From contig NZ_CP125653.1 of the NCBI RefSeq assembly GCF_030053135.1, forward strand, positions 62,001-126,000: a stretch of 64,000 bases of DNA, given 5' to 3'. Both the position numbers and the translations under genes were made by a program. Under the pieces are notes generated by a model that saw nothing but the letters and a program-made list of their open reading frames with translations, was not told where the DNA came from and made no database searches. Position 1 is the first letter of the stretch. Every line of letters begins with the position of its first letter. Shown one piece after another: positions 47,001 to 53,315 of this stretch. Origin of the DNA: Rhizobium sp. BT04. Lineage in GTDB: Bacteria > Pseudomonadota > Alphaproteobacteria > Rhizobiales > Rhizobiaceae.

Positions 47001-48178
47001 TCGCCGCGGGGATCGACACGGTTCGCACGACCCTGGCAAGCTATACGCTTGGCAGCGATGTCGAGAACCTCACCTATGTGGGAACGGCAGCCTTTACCGG
47101 AACAGGCAATGCGCTGAACAACATCCTGACCGGGGGGGCAGGTGCCGACACCTTGGACGGAAAGGCAGGAGCAGACATACTGATCGGCGGAGCGGGCAAC
47201 GATACCTATATTGTCGATGATCTGGCCGACGTGGTCACCGAAGGGGTGAATGCAGGCACCGATCTGGTCAGGACGACGCTTTCAAGCTATACGCTCGGCA
47301 ACAATGTCGAGAACCTGACCTATACGGGATCCGCCAGCTTCACCGGCACCGGCAATGCGCTTACCAACATGATCACCGGCGGTGCCGGCAATGATCTTCT
47401 GGACGGCGGCGCCGGCAATGACATACTGATCGGCGGGGCTGGCAACGACATCTATGTGGTCGACAGTACGAGCGAAGTCGTCACCGAGGCGGTCAGCGCC
47501 GGCACCGACGAAATCCGCACGGCGCTTGCGGGCTATACGCTCGGCGACAATGTCGAGAATCTGACCTATACGGGATCCGCCAACTTCACCGGCACCGGCA
47601 ATGCGCTCGCCAACACCATCACCGGCGGCGCCGGCAACGACATACTGGACGGTGGCGCTGGCGCCGATAGCTTGATCGGCGGTGCGGGTGACGACACCTA
47701 CATCGTCGACAATGCCGCCGACAGCGTCACCGAGAACGCCGATGCAGGAAGCGACACGGTTCGCACGACGCTGGCGAGTTATACGCTTGGCAGCGATGTC
47801 GAGAACCTCACCTATGCCGGAACGTCTGACTTCAGCGGAACAGGAAATTCGCTGGATAACCTCATTCTCGGCGGTAGTGGGACCAACACGCTGACCGGTG
47901 GCGCCGGCAACGATATTCTCATTGGCGGGGAGGCAGCTGATTTCTTCGTTTATTCGCCGAACTGGGGTCACGATACGATCATAGACTTCATGGCAATCGG
48001 CACGGCGCATGACACGATCCGGATCGATCACAGCATTTTCGCCGATTGGGCGTCGCTTCTTGCTGCATCCAGTCAGTCTGGCAGCGATACAATCGTTACA
48101 GCCGATATCGACAACACCATAACGTTGAAGAACGTGGCCGTATCAAGCCTAGACTCGTTCGACTTCCTGTTCGCGTGA
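38051..48178 (+). CDS. giant RTX protein with M10 (serralysin-like) metalloprotease domain
   Basis: Secreted protein of 3375 residues, one of the largest here. Residues 1-330 carry a serralysin-type domain with zinc motif HELGHALGLKH (His152, Glu153, His156, His162) and a Met-turn near Met186 in YTIMTYH. From about residue 335 to 3280 come RTX nonapeptides (GGxGxDxLxGG) alternating with VENLTYTG-type linkers. The C-terminus ends in a non-cleaved type I signal region (SSLDSFDFLFA). It follows HlyB and HlyD genes, the dedicated exporter. The array contains a DNA-level tandem amplification. Calcium-dependent folding outside the cell is implied; the target is unknown. Confidence 0.92.
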   Translation: MTDLITPTKIVNTTGDRKVDGLLDVFAWDGTITYAFPTTSGSYVYSGEKNSQFSSISSQQQTLALFFMEQSYGNAANDGFSVEGFTNANFEAGSADTATVRFAQSSLPPTAWTYMPGGTRGGDIWFGTKYAGTEDDLRFPEFGNYAGHTVAHELGHALGLKHAHEAGDFNGTVVPSAYDSLEYTIMTYHTFIGDDESGAKYEHDGAPQTFMMLDIAALQQMYGADYTTNGGDTVYKWNPNEGVTYVNGVAAITPAANRIFATIWDGGGIDTYDLSAYTTALKIDLRAGGYSVFSQGQLADLGGGPNNGYARGNIFNALLYDSNVASLIENVQAGSGNDNIVGNEANNTLWGNAGDDSLYGGIGDDTLIGGVGSDWMVGGAGNDLYVVDDNFDFVIESANQGTDTVQTALSSYTLRNNVETLTYTGSANFTGTGNVLANTITGGDGNDTLDGGAGADILIGGAGSDTYIVDSVADSVTENADAGTDMVRATSASYTLGTNVENLTYIGTGTFIGTGNALNNILAGGAGADTLDGKAGADTLIGGAGNDTYIVDVLADVVTEGLNAGTDQINTTLSSYALTNIANVENLKFIGSGDFSGTGNSLANAITGGAGNDLLDGGAGNDTLVGGAGNDIYVVDSASDVVTEAASAGTDEIRTALASYTLGNNVENLTYTGSASFTGTGNALDNTITGGAGNDVLNGGAGADSLIGGAGDDTYIVDNAADSVTEDVDAGTDTVQTNLTAYTLGVNVENLTYGGTGTFAGTGNELANTISGAAGADTLDGKAGADILIGGAGNDTYIVEDLTDVVTEGLNAGTDLINTTLSSYALTNIANVEKLTFTGTGDFVGTGNSLANTITGGDGNDTLDGGAGNDTLNGGAGNDIYVVDSASDVVIEAVSGGTDEIRTGLAAYSIAALVNVENLTYTGSANFTGTGNALDNTITGGAGNDTLNGGAGADTLIGGAGSDIYIVDNAADSVAENADAGTDTVRTNLASYTLAADVENLSFTGTGAFAGTGNNLDNVITGGAAIDTLSGGAGNDVLNGGAGADTLIGGAGDDTYIVDNAADSVAEAADAGSDTVRTTLASYTLGSDVENLTYLGTGTFAGTGNALANTISGAAGADILDGKAGADSLIGGAGNDTYIVDDLADVVTEGLNAGTDLIRTALSSYTLGSNVENLIFTGTGTGDFSGTGNSLANVITGGAGNDLLDGGAGNDMLNGGAGNDIYVVDSASDVVIEAVSGGTDEIRTGLAAYSIAALVNVENLTYTGSANFTGTGNALDNTITGGAGNDTLNGGAGADTLIGGAGSDIYIVDNAGDSVAEAADGGSDTVRTTLASYTLGSDVENLTYLGTGTFAGTGNALANTISGAAGADILDGKAGADSLIGGAGNDTYIVDDLADVVTEGLNAGTDLIRTALSSYTLGSNVENLIFTGTGDFSGTGNSLANVITGGAGNDLLDGGAGNDMLNGGAGNDIYVVDSASDVVIEAVSGGTDEIRTGLAAYSIAALVNVENLTYTGSANFTGTGNALDNTITGGAGNDTLNGGAGADTLIGGAGSDIYIVDNAGDSVAEAADGGSDTVRTTLASYTLGANIENLTNIGTAAFTGTGNALNNILSGGAGVDTLKGGTGDDTYVISTGDIVIENADEGTDTVQTALAAYTLAANVENLTYAGTAAFTGVGNGLDNVLKGGVAADKLIGAGGNDTLIGGAGADTMSGGIGDDIYVVDIATDLVIENANEGTDTVQTVLVSYTLGNNVETLTYTGSASFTGTGNALDNTITGGAGNDTLNGGAGADTLIGGAGSDIYIVDNAADSVAENADAGTDTVRTNLASYTLAADVENLSFTGTGAFAGTGNNLDNVITGGAAIDTLSGGAGNDVLNGGAGADTLIGGAGDDTYIVDNAADSVAEAADAGSDTVRTTLASYTLGSDVENLTYLGTGTFAGTGNALANTISGAAGADILDGKAGADSLIGGAGNDTYIVDDLADVVTEGLNAGTDLIRTALSSYTLGSNVENLIFTGTGTGDFSGTGNSLANVITGGAGNDLLDGGAGNDMLNGGAGNDIYVVDSASDVVIEAVSGGTDEIRTGLAAYSIAALVNVENLTYTGSANFTGTGNALDNTITGGAGNDTLNGGAGADTLIGGAGSDIYIVDNAGDSVAEAADGGSDTVRTTLASYTLGANIENLTNIGTAAFTGTGNALNNILSGGAGVDTLKGGTGDDTYVISTGDIVIENADEGTDTVQTALAAYTLAANVENLTYAGTAAFTGVGNGLDNVLKGGVAADKLIGAGGNDTLIGGAGADTMSGGIGDDIYVVDIATDLVIENANEGTDTVQTVLVSYTLGNNVETLTYTGSASFTGTGNALDNTITGGAGNDTLNGGAGADTLIGGAGSDIYIVDNAADSVAENADAGTDTVRTNLASYTLAADVENLSFTGTGAFAGTGNNLDNVITGGAAIDTLSGGAGNDVLNGGAGADTLIGGAGDDTYIVDNAADSVAEAADAGSDTVRTTLASYTLGSDVENLTYLGTGTFAGTGNALANTISGAAGADILDGKAGADSLIGGAGNDTYIVDDLADVVTEGLNAGTDLIRTALSSYTLGSNVENLIFTGTGTGDFSGTGNSLANVITGGAGNDLLDGGAGNDMLNGGAGNDIYVVDSASDVVIEAVSGGTDEIRTGLAAYSIAALVNVENLTYTGSANFTGTGNALDNTITGGAGNDTLNGGAGADTLIGGAGSDIYIVDNAGDSVAEAADGGSDTVRTTLASYTLGANIENLTNIGTAAFTGTGNALNNILSGGAGVDTLKGGTGDDTYVISTGDIVIENADEGTDTVQTALAAYTLAANVENLTYAGTAAFTGVGNGLDNVLKGGVAADKLIGAGGNDTLIGGAGADTMSGGIGDDIYVVDIATDLVIENANEGTDTVQTALVSYTLGTNVETLTYTGSASFTGTGNALANTITGGAGNDTLNGGAGADTLIGGAGSDTYIVDNAADSVTEAVAAGIDTVRTTLASYTLGSDVENLTYVGTAAFTGTGNALNNILTGGAGADTLDGKAGADILIGGAGNDTYIVDDLADVVTEGVNAGTDLVRTTLSSYTLGNNVENLTYTGSASFTGTGNALTNMITGGAGNDLLDGGAGNDILIGGAGNDIYVVDSTSEVVTEAVSAGTDEIRTALAGYTLGDNVENLTYTGSANFTGTGNALANTITGGAGNDILDGGAGADSLIGGAGDDTYIVDNAADSVTENADAGSDTVRTTLASYTLGSDVENLTYAGTSDFSGTGNSLDNLILGGSGTNTLTGGAGNDILIGGEAADFFVYSPNWGHDTIIDFMAIGTAHDTIRIDHSIFADWASLLAASSQSGSDTIVTADIDNTITLKNVAVSSLDSFDFLFA
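40869..43370 (+). repeat. higher-order repeat unit 1 (2502 bp, with nested duplication)
   Basis: First of three consecutive copies inside the RTX gene. It equals the following 1758-base units apart from an inserted 744 bases that duplicate part of itself. All lengths are multiples of three, so the frame is kept. Confidence 0.85.
41261..42754 (+). repeat. nested tandem duplication of 750 and 744 bases
   Basis: 41261-42010 and 42011-42754 are near-identical. The first copy has a six-base insertion (an extra ACCGGC, coding Gly-Thr twice more) near 41586. The junction falls in the GSDTVRTTLASYTLG segment shared by many repeats, consistent with unequal recombination. Confidence 0.8.
43371..45128 (+). 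repeat. higher-order repeat unit 2 (1758 bp)
   Basis: 586-residue unit made of seven RTX/linker modules. It is almost identical base for base to unit 3; only scattered substitutions are visible (for example at 44174 versus 45932). Confidence 0.88.
45129..46886 (+). repeat. higher-order repeat unit 3 (1758 bp)
   Basis: Third copy. Near-identity to unit 2 continues until about 46780; the last module differs at several bases and the sequence then diverges into unique modules. Confidence 0.88.
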
Positions 48179-48189
48179 GCCCAATAAAA

Positions 48190-48218
48190 CCTCCCCGATA
48201 GAAATCATGCCGGGGAGG
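48190..48218 (+). terminator. hairpin after the RTX gene
   Basis: CCTCCCCG (48190-48197) pairs with CGGGGAGG (48211-48218), 12 bases past the stop codon. No strong T-run follows. Confidence 0.6.
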
Positions 48219-48305
48219 ATGGCCGATTTTCAAAGTATATCGCGAAACTGTGCGGCCTTCGCGCCGTTGATGTCAGCTGGATGTGGCGTAAGCATCGCCC
48301 ATTCC

Positions 48306-48890
48306 CTAACTCAAATCATGCAGATCCGTCGTCATCGCCGGCCCAATCGAAAACTCCGAAAACCGCACCCTCAACCCACTGCGCTCCGGCGTGCAGGCTG
48401 TCGGGCCTACCTCATAATGCGCGGCTACGGGGAAGGGCGCTAACCGCAGCAGCGGCCAGAAACTGCCATCGCGCGAAGCCTGGATGCGCATCGCGCCGTT
48501 GGCGACGGTGACGCGGATACGGAAATCTTCCAATTCCTTGAAGGGCTGCGCCACCGACCAGTCGGATCTGCCGTCGGTGACGACGGTGCTGAGGAAGGGT
48601 TCGCCGTCGGTGAACTCGACGCCTGTTTTCACCCAGCATTTCTCGTCGATGCGCACCATCAGGCCGGCCTGGTCGTAGAGCGTGCGGAATTCGCCCTGGA
48701 CGCGGATTTGCGCGGTGAAGCCGTCGGCGGTGGGAAAGGCGAGGAAATGGCCGCTGTCGCGGGTGAAGCCGTAATGGGTTTGCCGCCAGAAATCGGTTTT
48801 CTCGTCGGTCGTCAGGGTGAGGGCGGCTTCGTCCGCCTGCCAGTTTGCCGGCTCGTTCAGCCATTTGCCGCCGTTGAAATCGATGCTCAT
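48306..48890 (-). CDS. DUF1349 domain protein
   Basis: Protein of 194 residues matching the DUF1349 family (concanavalin-like beta sandwich): WRQTHYGFTRDSGHFL, YDQAGLMVRIDEKCWVKTGVE (in part) and SRDGSFWPLLRLAPFP. The start at 48890 follows a GGGAGAACAGG ribosome site. It lies divergent from the transporter operon at 49118. Function of the family is not established; binding to a carbohydrate-like ligand is plausible. Confidence 0.82.
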   Translation of the reverse strand: MSIDFNGGKWLNEPANWQADEAALTLTTDEKTDFWRQTHYGFTRDSGHFLAFPTADGFTAQIRVQGEFRTLYDQAGLMVRIDEKCWVKTGVEFTDGEPFLSTVVTDGRSDWSVAQPFKELEDFRIRVTVANGAMRIQASRDGSFWPLLRLAPFPVAAHYEVGPTACTPERSGLRVRFSEFSIGPAMTTDLHDLS

Positions 48891-49039
48891 CCTGTTCTCC
48901 CGTTCCGTGAAGCCTGGCCGCAGGGCGGTCGCCCGACCTTGGCATATCACGCAGCCCCAGTGGAGGGGCGCAGGCGCATCTGAAGATGGTGTTTTTTCGA
49001 TGTTGCGCTATCCGTGGCTGCATAATCCGTCGCTGCTGC

Positions 49040-49099
49040 TTGACAGGATCGATCCATCTCCTATTCTGTTACAAAAAGATGAATTACATAATTGTGGAA
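49040..49099 (+). promoter_or_regulatory. promoter plus candidate IclR operator of the second transporter operon
   Basis: TTGACA at 49040-49045, 16-base spacer, TATTCT at 49062-49067. The 37 bases 49063-49099 match 29 of 37 positions to 10367-10403. The ATG of the binding protein is 18 bases beyond. Confidence 0.6.
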
Positions 49100-49117
49100 C
49101 TAAACGGGAGCCCTCAG

Positions 49118-50644
49118 ATGAAAACATTGGTCGCATTCCTTCTCGGCATTGCGTTCGTCACCCTGCCTTCGACGCTGCTTGCCCAGGAAAAGGGCGGTGT
49201 CATCAACGTCGCAACGATCGGCGAGCCGCCGACGCTCGATCCGATGTCGTCGACGGCCGATCTCGTCGGCATCGTCACCCAGCACATTTTCGAAACGCTC
49301 TACACCTTCGACAAGAGCTGGAACGTCACGCCGCTTCTGGCCGAAAGCCTGCCTGAGATCAGCGCCGACGGCAAAACCTATACGATCAAGCTCAGGACCG
49401 GCATCAAGTTCCACGACAATACCGACATGACCTCGGAAGATGTCGTCGCCTCGCTTGGCCGCTGGATGAAGATCGCTTCGCGCGGTAAGCAGGTGGCCGG
49501 TTTCATCGACAAGGTCACCGCCGTCGATCCGACGACCGTCACCATCACGCTGAAGCAGCCCTATGCGCCGCTGACCTCGCTGCTTGCCTTCAACAATTCG
49601 GCGGCGATCATCATCCCGTCCGAAAAGCAGGACGAGCCGATGAAGGAATTCATCGGCACCGGTCCCTACATGCTGAAGGAGCGCAAGGCCGACCAGTATA
49701 TCCAGCTCGTCCGCTTCGACGGCTACAAGTCGCGCGAAGGCGACAGCAACGGTTATGGCGGCGCTCGCCACCAATATCTCGATGAGATCCGCTTCGTACC
49801 GGTGCCGGATCCGAACACCCGCGTCGAGGCCGCCGTTTCCGGCCAGTATGATTATGTCGACTCGATCCCGGTCGAATCCTACGACAAGCTGAAGGCCTCC
49901 ACCGCCTCGCAGCCGATCATCCTCAAGCCCTTCGGTTATCCCGTCTTCGTCTTCAACACCGCCGATGGCATCAACAAGAATGTCGAAGTCCGCAAGGCGA
50001 TTCGCCAGGCGCTCAGCATGGAGGACATGCTGGCCGCGGCTTTCGGCAGCAAGGATTTTTACACGCTCGACGGCGCCATCTATCCGAAGACCTTTGCCTG
50101 GTCGACGGATGCTGGCGTCGAGGGCGCCTATAACGTCGCCGATCCGGAAGGGGCGGCCGCTGCCGCCAAGAAGGCCGGTTACAACGGCGAACCGATCCGG
50201 ATTCTAACCAGCCGCCAGTACGAGTTCCACTACAAGATGGCGCAGGTTGCCGCCGAATATCTGAAGCTTGCCGGCTTCACCGTCGATATGCAGGTTGTGG
50301 ACTGGGCGACGCTGACGCAGCGCCGCACCGATCCGAAGCTTTGGGATATCTACATCACTCATAGCCCCTTCCTGCCGGAGCCGGCTCTTATCGGCTCGCT
50401 CTCGACCAGTTCGCCCGGCTGGTGGGATACGCCGGCCCGCAAGGCCGCCGTCGATGCCTTCACTTCGGAAGTCGATCCGAAGAAGCGCGTGGCACTCTGG
50501 GCCGATGTCCAGAAGGCCGTTTATACCGACGCGCCCTTCATGAAGATCGGCGACTTCAACGCCGTCTCGGCAAAGTCGGTCAAGCTCGACGGCGTCGATC
50601 CGGCGCCGTGGCCGTATTTCTGGAATGCTTCGATCAAGAAGTGA
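49118..50644 (+). CDS. family 5 solute-binding protein (peptide/nickel-type ABC importer)
   Basis: Periplasmic binding protein of 508 residues, with a signal peptide ending near LLA at residue 22. The mature part opens GGVINVATIGEPPTLDPMSST (in part), typical of DppA-like proteins. ATG at 49118 has GGGAG upstream. It is the first gene of an operon with two permeases, RidA, a SelA-like enzyme and a fused ATPase. Its ligand is probably the compound degraded by those enzymes. Confidence 0.88.
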   Translation: MKTLVAFLLGIAFVTLPSTLLAQEKGGVINVATIGEPPTLDPMSSTADLVGIVTQHIFETLYTFDKSWNVTPLLAESLPEISADGKTYTIKLRTGIKFHDNTDMTSEDVVASLGRWMKIASRGKQVAGFIDKVTAVDPTTVTITLKQPYAPLTSLLAFNNSAAIIIPSEKQDEPMKEFIGTGPYMLKERKADQYIQLVRFDGYKSREGDSNGYGGARHQYLDEIRFVPVPDPNTRVEAAVSGQYDYVDSIPVESYDKLKASTASQPIILKPFGYPVFVFNTADGINKNVEVRKAIRQALSMEDMLAAAFGSKDFYTLDGAIYPKTFAWSTDAGVEGAYNVADPEGAAAAAKKAGYNGEPIRILTSRQYEFHYKMAQVAAEYLKLAGFTVDMQVVDWATLTQRRTDPKLWDIYITHSPFLPEPALIGSLSTSSPGWWDTPARKAAVDAFTSEVDPKKRVALWADVQKAVYTDAPFMKIGDFNAVSAKSVKLDGVDPAPWPYFWNASIKK

Positions 50645-50673
50645 TGGAGTGACTTTGGTGGCCATCGCTAGCT

Positions 50674-50809
50674 CCCTCATCCCTGTGCTTGTCACAGGGA
50701 TCCAGCCACGGCGCCTCTGCGCCGTGATTGACCCTTATTCGGTCAAGGAGTCTTCCGCGCCCAACGACTTGGGCGCGCTGGATTCCTGTGACAAGCACAG
50801 GAATGAGGG
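50674..50809. repeat. cloverleaf-forming palindromic repeat element
   Basis: Outer arms of 32 bases (50674-50705 and 50778-50809) are complementary except at two positions. Inside are three hairpins: CACGGCGC with GCGCCGTG (50707-50726), TTGACC with GGTCAA (50728-50746) and GCGCCCAA with TTGGGCGC (50757-50776). The whole folds like a cloverleaf with no tRNA features. It lies between the binding-protein and permease genes. Confidence 0.75.
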
Positions 50810-50869
50810 GAGAGGAACGGCAGATTCCACTACGATACCACGGGGACCAAGCGCAGGAGCAAGGTTCGG

Positions 50870-51811
50870 ATGATACGCTACACCCTCCAGCGCCTGTTCG
50901 GCATGATCGTCGTGATGTTTCTCGTCGTCACGATCGTCTTCGTCATCGTGCGCGTGACACCGGGAGATCCAGCCGCTGTCATGCTCGGGCCGGATGCGAC
51001 GCCGCAGGATATTGCCGATCTCAGGTCCCGGCTCGGCCTCGATCAGTCGCTCGGCCTGCAATATCTCTATTATATCGGCCAGCTGCTGAAGGGCGATCTC
51101 GGCCAGTCGATCTTTCTCAACATGCCGGTCACCGCGGCGCTCATCGACCGCGCCGAGCCGACCTTCTTCCTGACGCTGTTCTCGCTGGTCATTGCCAGCA
51201 TCATCGCCCTGCCGATCGGCATCTATGCCGCCTATCGCCGCGGCTCCTTGGTCGACCAGGCGGCAACGACGCTTGCAATGTTTGCCGCCAGTATTCCAAG
51301 CTTCTGGCTCGGCCTCATCCTGATGCAGTTCTTCGCCGTCCGGCTTAACCTCTTCCCGGTCTCGGGTTATGGCGGCCCCGGCTCGACCTTCTTCGAGCGC
51401 ATGTATCATCTGACGCTGCCGGCCTTTGCGCTCGGCATCGTCTCCTCGGCGCTGATCCTGCGTTTCACCCGCGCCTCGATGCTCGATGTGCTCGGCGACG
51501 ATTATATCCGCACGGCGCGCGCCAAGGGGCTGATCGAGCGCAAGGTGATCCTCAAACATGCGCTGAAGAATGCGCTGATCCCGATCCTGACGGTGCTCGG
51601 CCTGACGGCGGCGGTGCTGATTTCGGGCGCCGTCGTCACCGAAACCGTCTTCGGCCTGCCGGGAGTCGGCAATCTCGTCGTCTCGGCGGTGCTGCGCCGC
51701 GACTACCCCGTCATCCAGGGCGCGCTGCTGGTTATCGCCGCGCTCTACGTGCTGATCAATTTTGCGATCGACATGCTTTATCTGCTGGTCGATCCGAGGG
51801 TGCGCTACTGA
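50870..51811 (+). CDS. ABC transporter permease (DppB-like)
   Basis: Permease of 313 residues with N-terminal helix (LQRLFGMIVVMFLVVTIVFV), motif VRVTPGDPAAVML and the coupling loop region TARAKGLIERKVILKHALKN. The stop codon overlaps the next start by one base (TGATG). Confidence 0.9.
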   Translation: MIRYTLQRLFGMIVVMFLVVTIVFVIVRVTPGDPAAVMLGPDATPQDIADLRSRLGLDQSLGLQYLYYIGQLLKGDLGQSIFLNMPVTAALIDRAEPTFFLTLFSLVIASIIALPIGIYAAYRRGSLVDQAATTLAMFAASIPSFWLGLILMQFFAVRLNLFPVSGYGGPGSTFFERMYHLTLPAFALGIVSSALILRFTRASMLDVLGDDYIRTARAKGLIERKVILKHALKNALIPILTVLGLTAAVLISGAVVTETVFGLPGVGNLVVSAVLRRDYPVIQGALLVIAALYVLINFAIDMLYLLVDPRVRY

Positions 51812-52680
51812 TGGCCGATATCGCGATCAAGCCAACCGAAAGCGAGGGCGGCAAATTCGTCCGCCGCCTGCTGAAGCGCAGGACGGTGGCCTTTGGCCTG
51901 TTGATCCTGACGATCTTCGTGCTGCTGGCGGTGTTTGCGCCTGTCGTCGCGCCCTATTCACCGTCGAAACTGTCCATCGTCAACCGGCTGAAGCCGCCGA
52001 GCGGCATGTTCTTCTTCGGCACGGACGAATTCGGCCGCGACGTCTTCTCGCGCACGATCTTCGCCGCGCGCCTGTCGCTGCTGGTCGGCGCTGCCGTCGT
52101 GACGCTTTCGGCGGTGATCGGCGTGACGCTCGGCCTGCTCGCCGGCTTTTTCCAGAAGCTCGACACGCCGATCGCCCGGCTGATCGATGCGATGATGGCA
52201 TTCCCGGATATTCTGCTGGCGATCGCGCTGGTCGCCGCCCTCGGTCCCTCGCTGACGACTGTCATCATCGCGCTGTCGATCGTCTATGCGCCGCGCCTTG
52301 CCCGCATCGTCCGCGCATCGACGCTGGTTATTCGTGAGCTTCCCTATGTCGAGGCGGCGAGGGCGCTCGGGATTTCGACCTTCCATATCATGACGCGGCA
52401 TGTGCTGCGCAATCTGCTGTCGCCGATCCTGGTGCAAGCGACGTTCCTCTTTGCCAGCGCCATGCTTGCCGAAGCCGGCCTGTCTTTTCTCGGCCTCGGC
52501 GTCAGCCCTGAGATCCCGACCTGGGGAACGATGATCGCCGCCGGCCGGCAATATATCGGCCAGGCCGACTGGATGACGCTGTTTCCCGGCGTCGCCATCA
52601 TTCTTTCGGTGCTGTCGCTGCAGATGGTCGGTGACGGCCTTAGGGACATGCTCGACCCAAGACTTCGCAAGGATCTTTAA
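51811..52680 (+). CDS. ABC transporter permease (DppC-like)
   Basis: Permease of 289 residues with an N-terminal helix, the DppC segment FFFGTDEFGRDVFSRTIFAAR (in part) and loop EAARALGISTFHIMTRHVLRN (in part). It forms the pore with the preceding DppB-like protein. The operon continues with RidA 67 bases on. Confidence 0.9.
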   Translation: MADIAIKPTESEGGKFVRRLLKRRTVAFGLLILTIFVLLAVFAPVVAPYSPSKLSIVNRLKPPSGMFFFGTDEFGRDVFSRTIFAARLSLLVGAAVVTLSAVIGVTLGLLAGFFQKLDTPIARLIDAMMAFPDILLAIALVAALGPSLTTVIIALSIVYAPRLARIVRASTLVIRELPYVEAARALGISTFHIMTRHVLRNLLSPILVQATFLFASAMLAEAGLSFLGLGVSPEIPTWGTMIAAGRQYIGQADWMTLFPGVAIILSVLSLQMVGDGLRDMLDPRLRKDL

Positions 52681-52747
52681 ATCCGCCGACCCCTCGGTCG
52701 GCTTAATCCAAATTCGCCAAATCGAAAATTGCATGACAGGAGTTTGC

Positions 52748-53245
52748 GTGAATCAGTTTCCCACCGCCGCCGGCAAGGCCGAGAACTCGCCTTACGAACG
52801 GCTTGCCGCCCTCGGCATAACGCTGCCGCCGCCGCCGCCGCCGATCGCCAATTTCGTGACGCATGTGCTGGAGGGCAATATGCTCTATCTCTCCGGCCAG
52901 GGACCGCGCGAGGCCGACGGCTTCCTGCATGCCGGCAAGGTTGGCGCCGACGTCGGTGTCGAGGCGGCCTATGATCATGCGCGGCTGACCGGCATCAATC
53001 TGCTCGCCGTCATGCAGGATGCGCTCGGCGATCTCTCCCGCGTCAAGCGGGTGGTCAAGCTGCTCGGCATGGTCAATGCCGTGCCCGAGTTCGAGGATCA
53101 TCCGAGCGTCATCAACGGCTGCTCGGATCTCTTGATCGAGGTCTTCGGGCCGGCTGGCGAACATGCCCGCTCGGCCGTCGGCTTCGGCTCGCTGCCCGGC
53201 AACATCACCGTCGAGATCGAGGCGATCGTCGCCTTGCACGGCTGA
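52748..53245 (+). CDS. RidA/YjgF-family protein
   Basis: Protein of 165 residues. The GTG at 52748 has AGGAG five bases upstream; an in-frame ATG at 52733 lacks one. Family features are LYLSGQGP, the arginine of [23 protein letters not shown] (in part) and a GDLS loop. RidA enzymes hydrolyse reactive enamine/imine intermediates released by PLP lyases. The next gene is such a PLP protein, so the pairing makes functional sense. Confidence 0.85.
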   Translation: MNQFPTAAGKAENSPYERLAALGITLPPPPPPIANFVTHVLEGNMLYLSGQGPREADGFLHAGKVGADVGVEAAYDHARLTGINLLAVMQDALGDLSRVKRVVKLLGMVNAVPEFEDHPSVINGCSDLLIEVFGPAGEHARSAVGFGSLPGNITVEIEAIVALHG

Positions 53246-53315
53246 CGAGAACTTTCATATTGGGAGCAGGGTTCTATTTTATCCCGCTACTCGCCCCAGA
53301 ATTCTGGAGACCTTC

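Noticed and set aside
39055..47900. Regular repeats considered as CRISPR or satellite DNA
   Set aside because: They are in-frame coding modules with RTX nonapeptide pattern and variable linkers, not short repeats with unique spacers.
50674..50809. Cloverleaf considered as tRNA
   Set aside because: Stem lengths are wrong (32-pair closing stem), and there is no anticodon loop, T-loop or CCA-side sequence.
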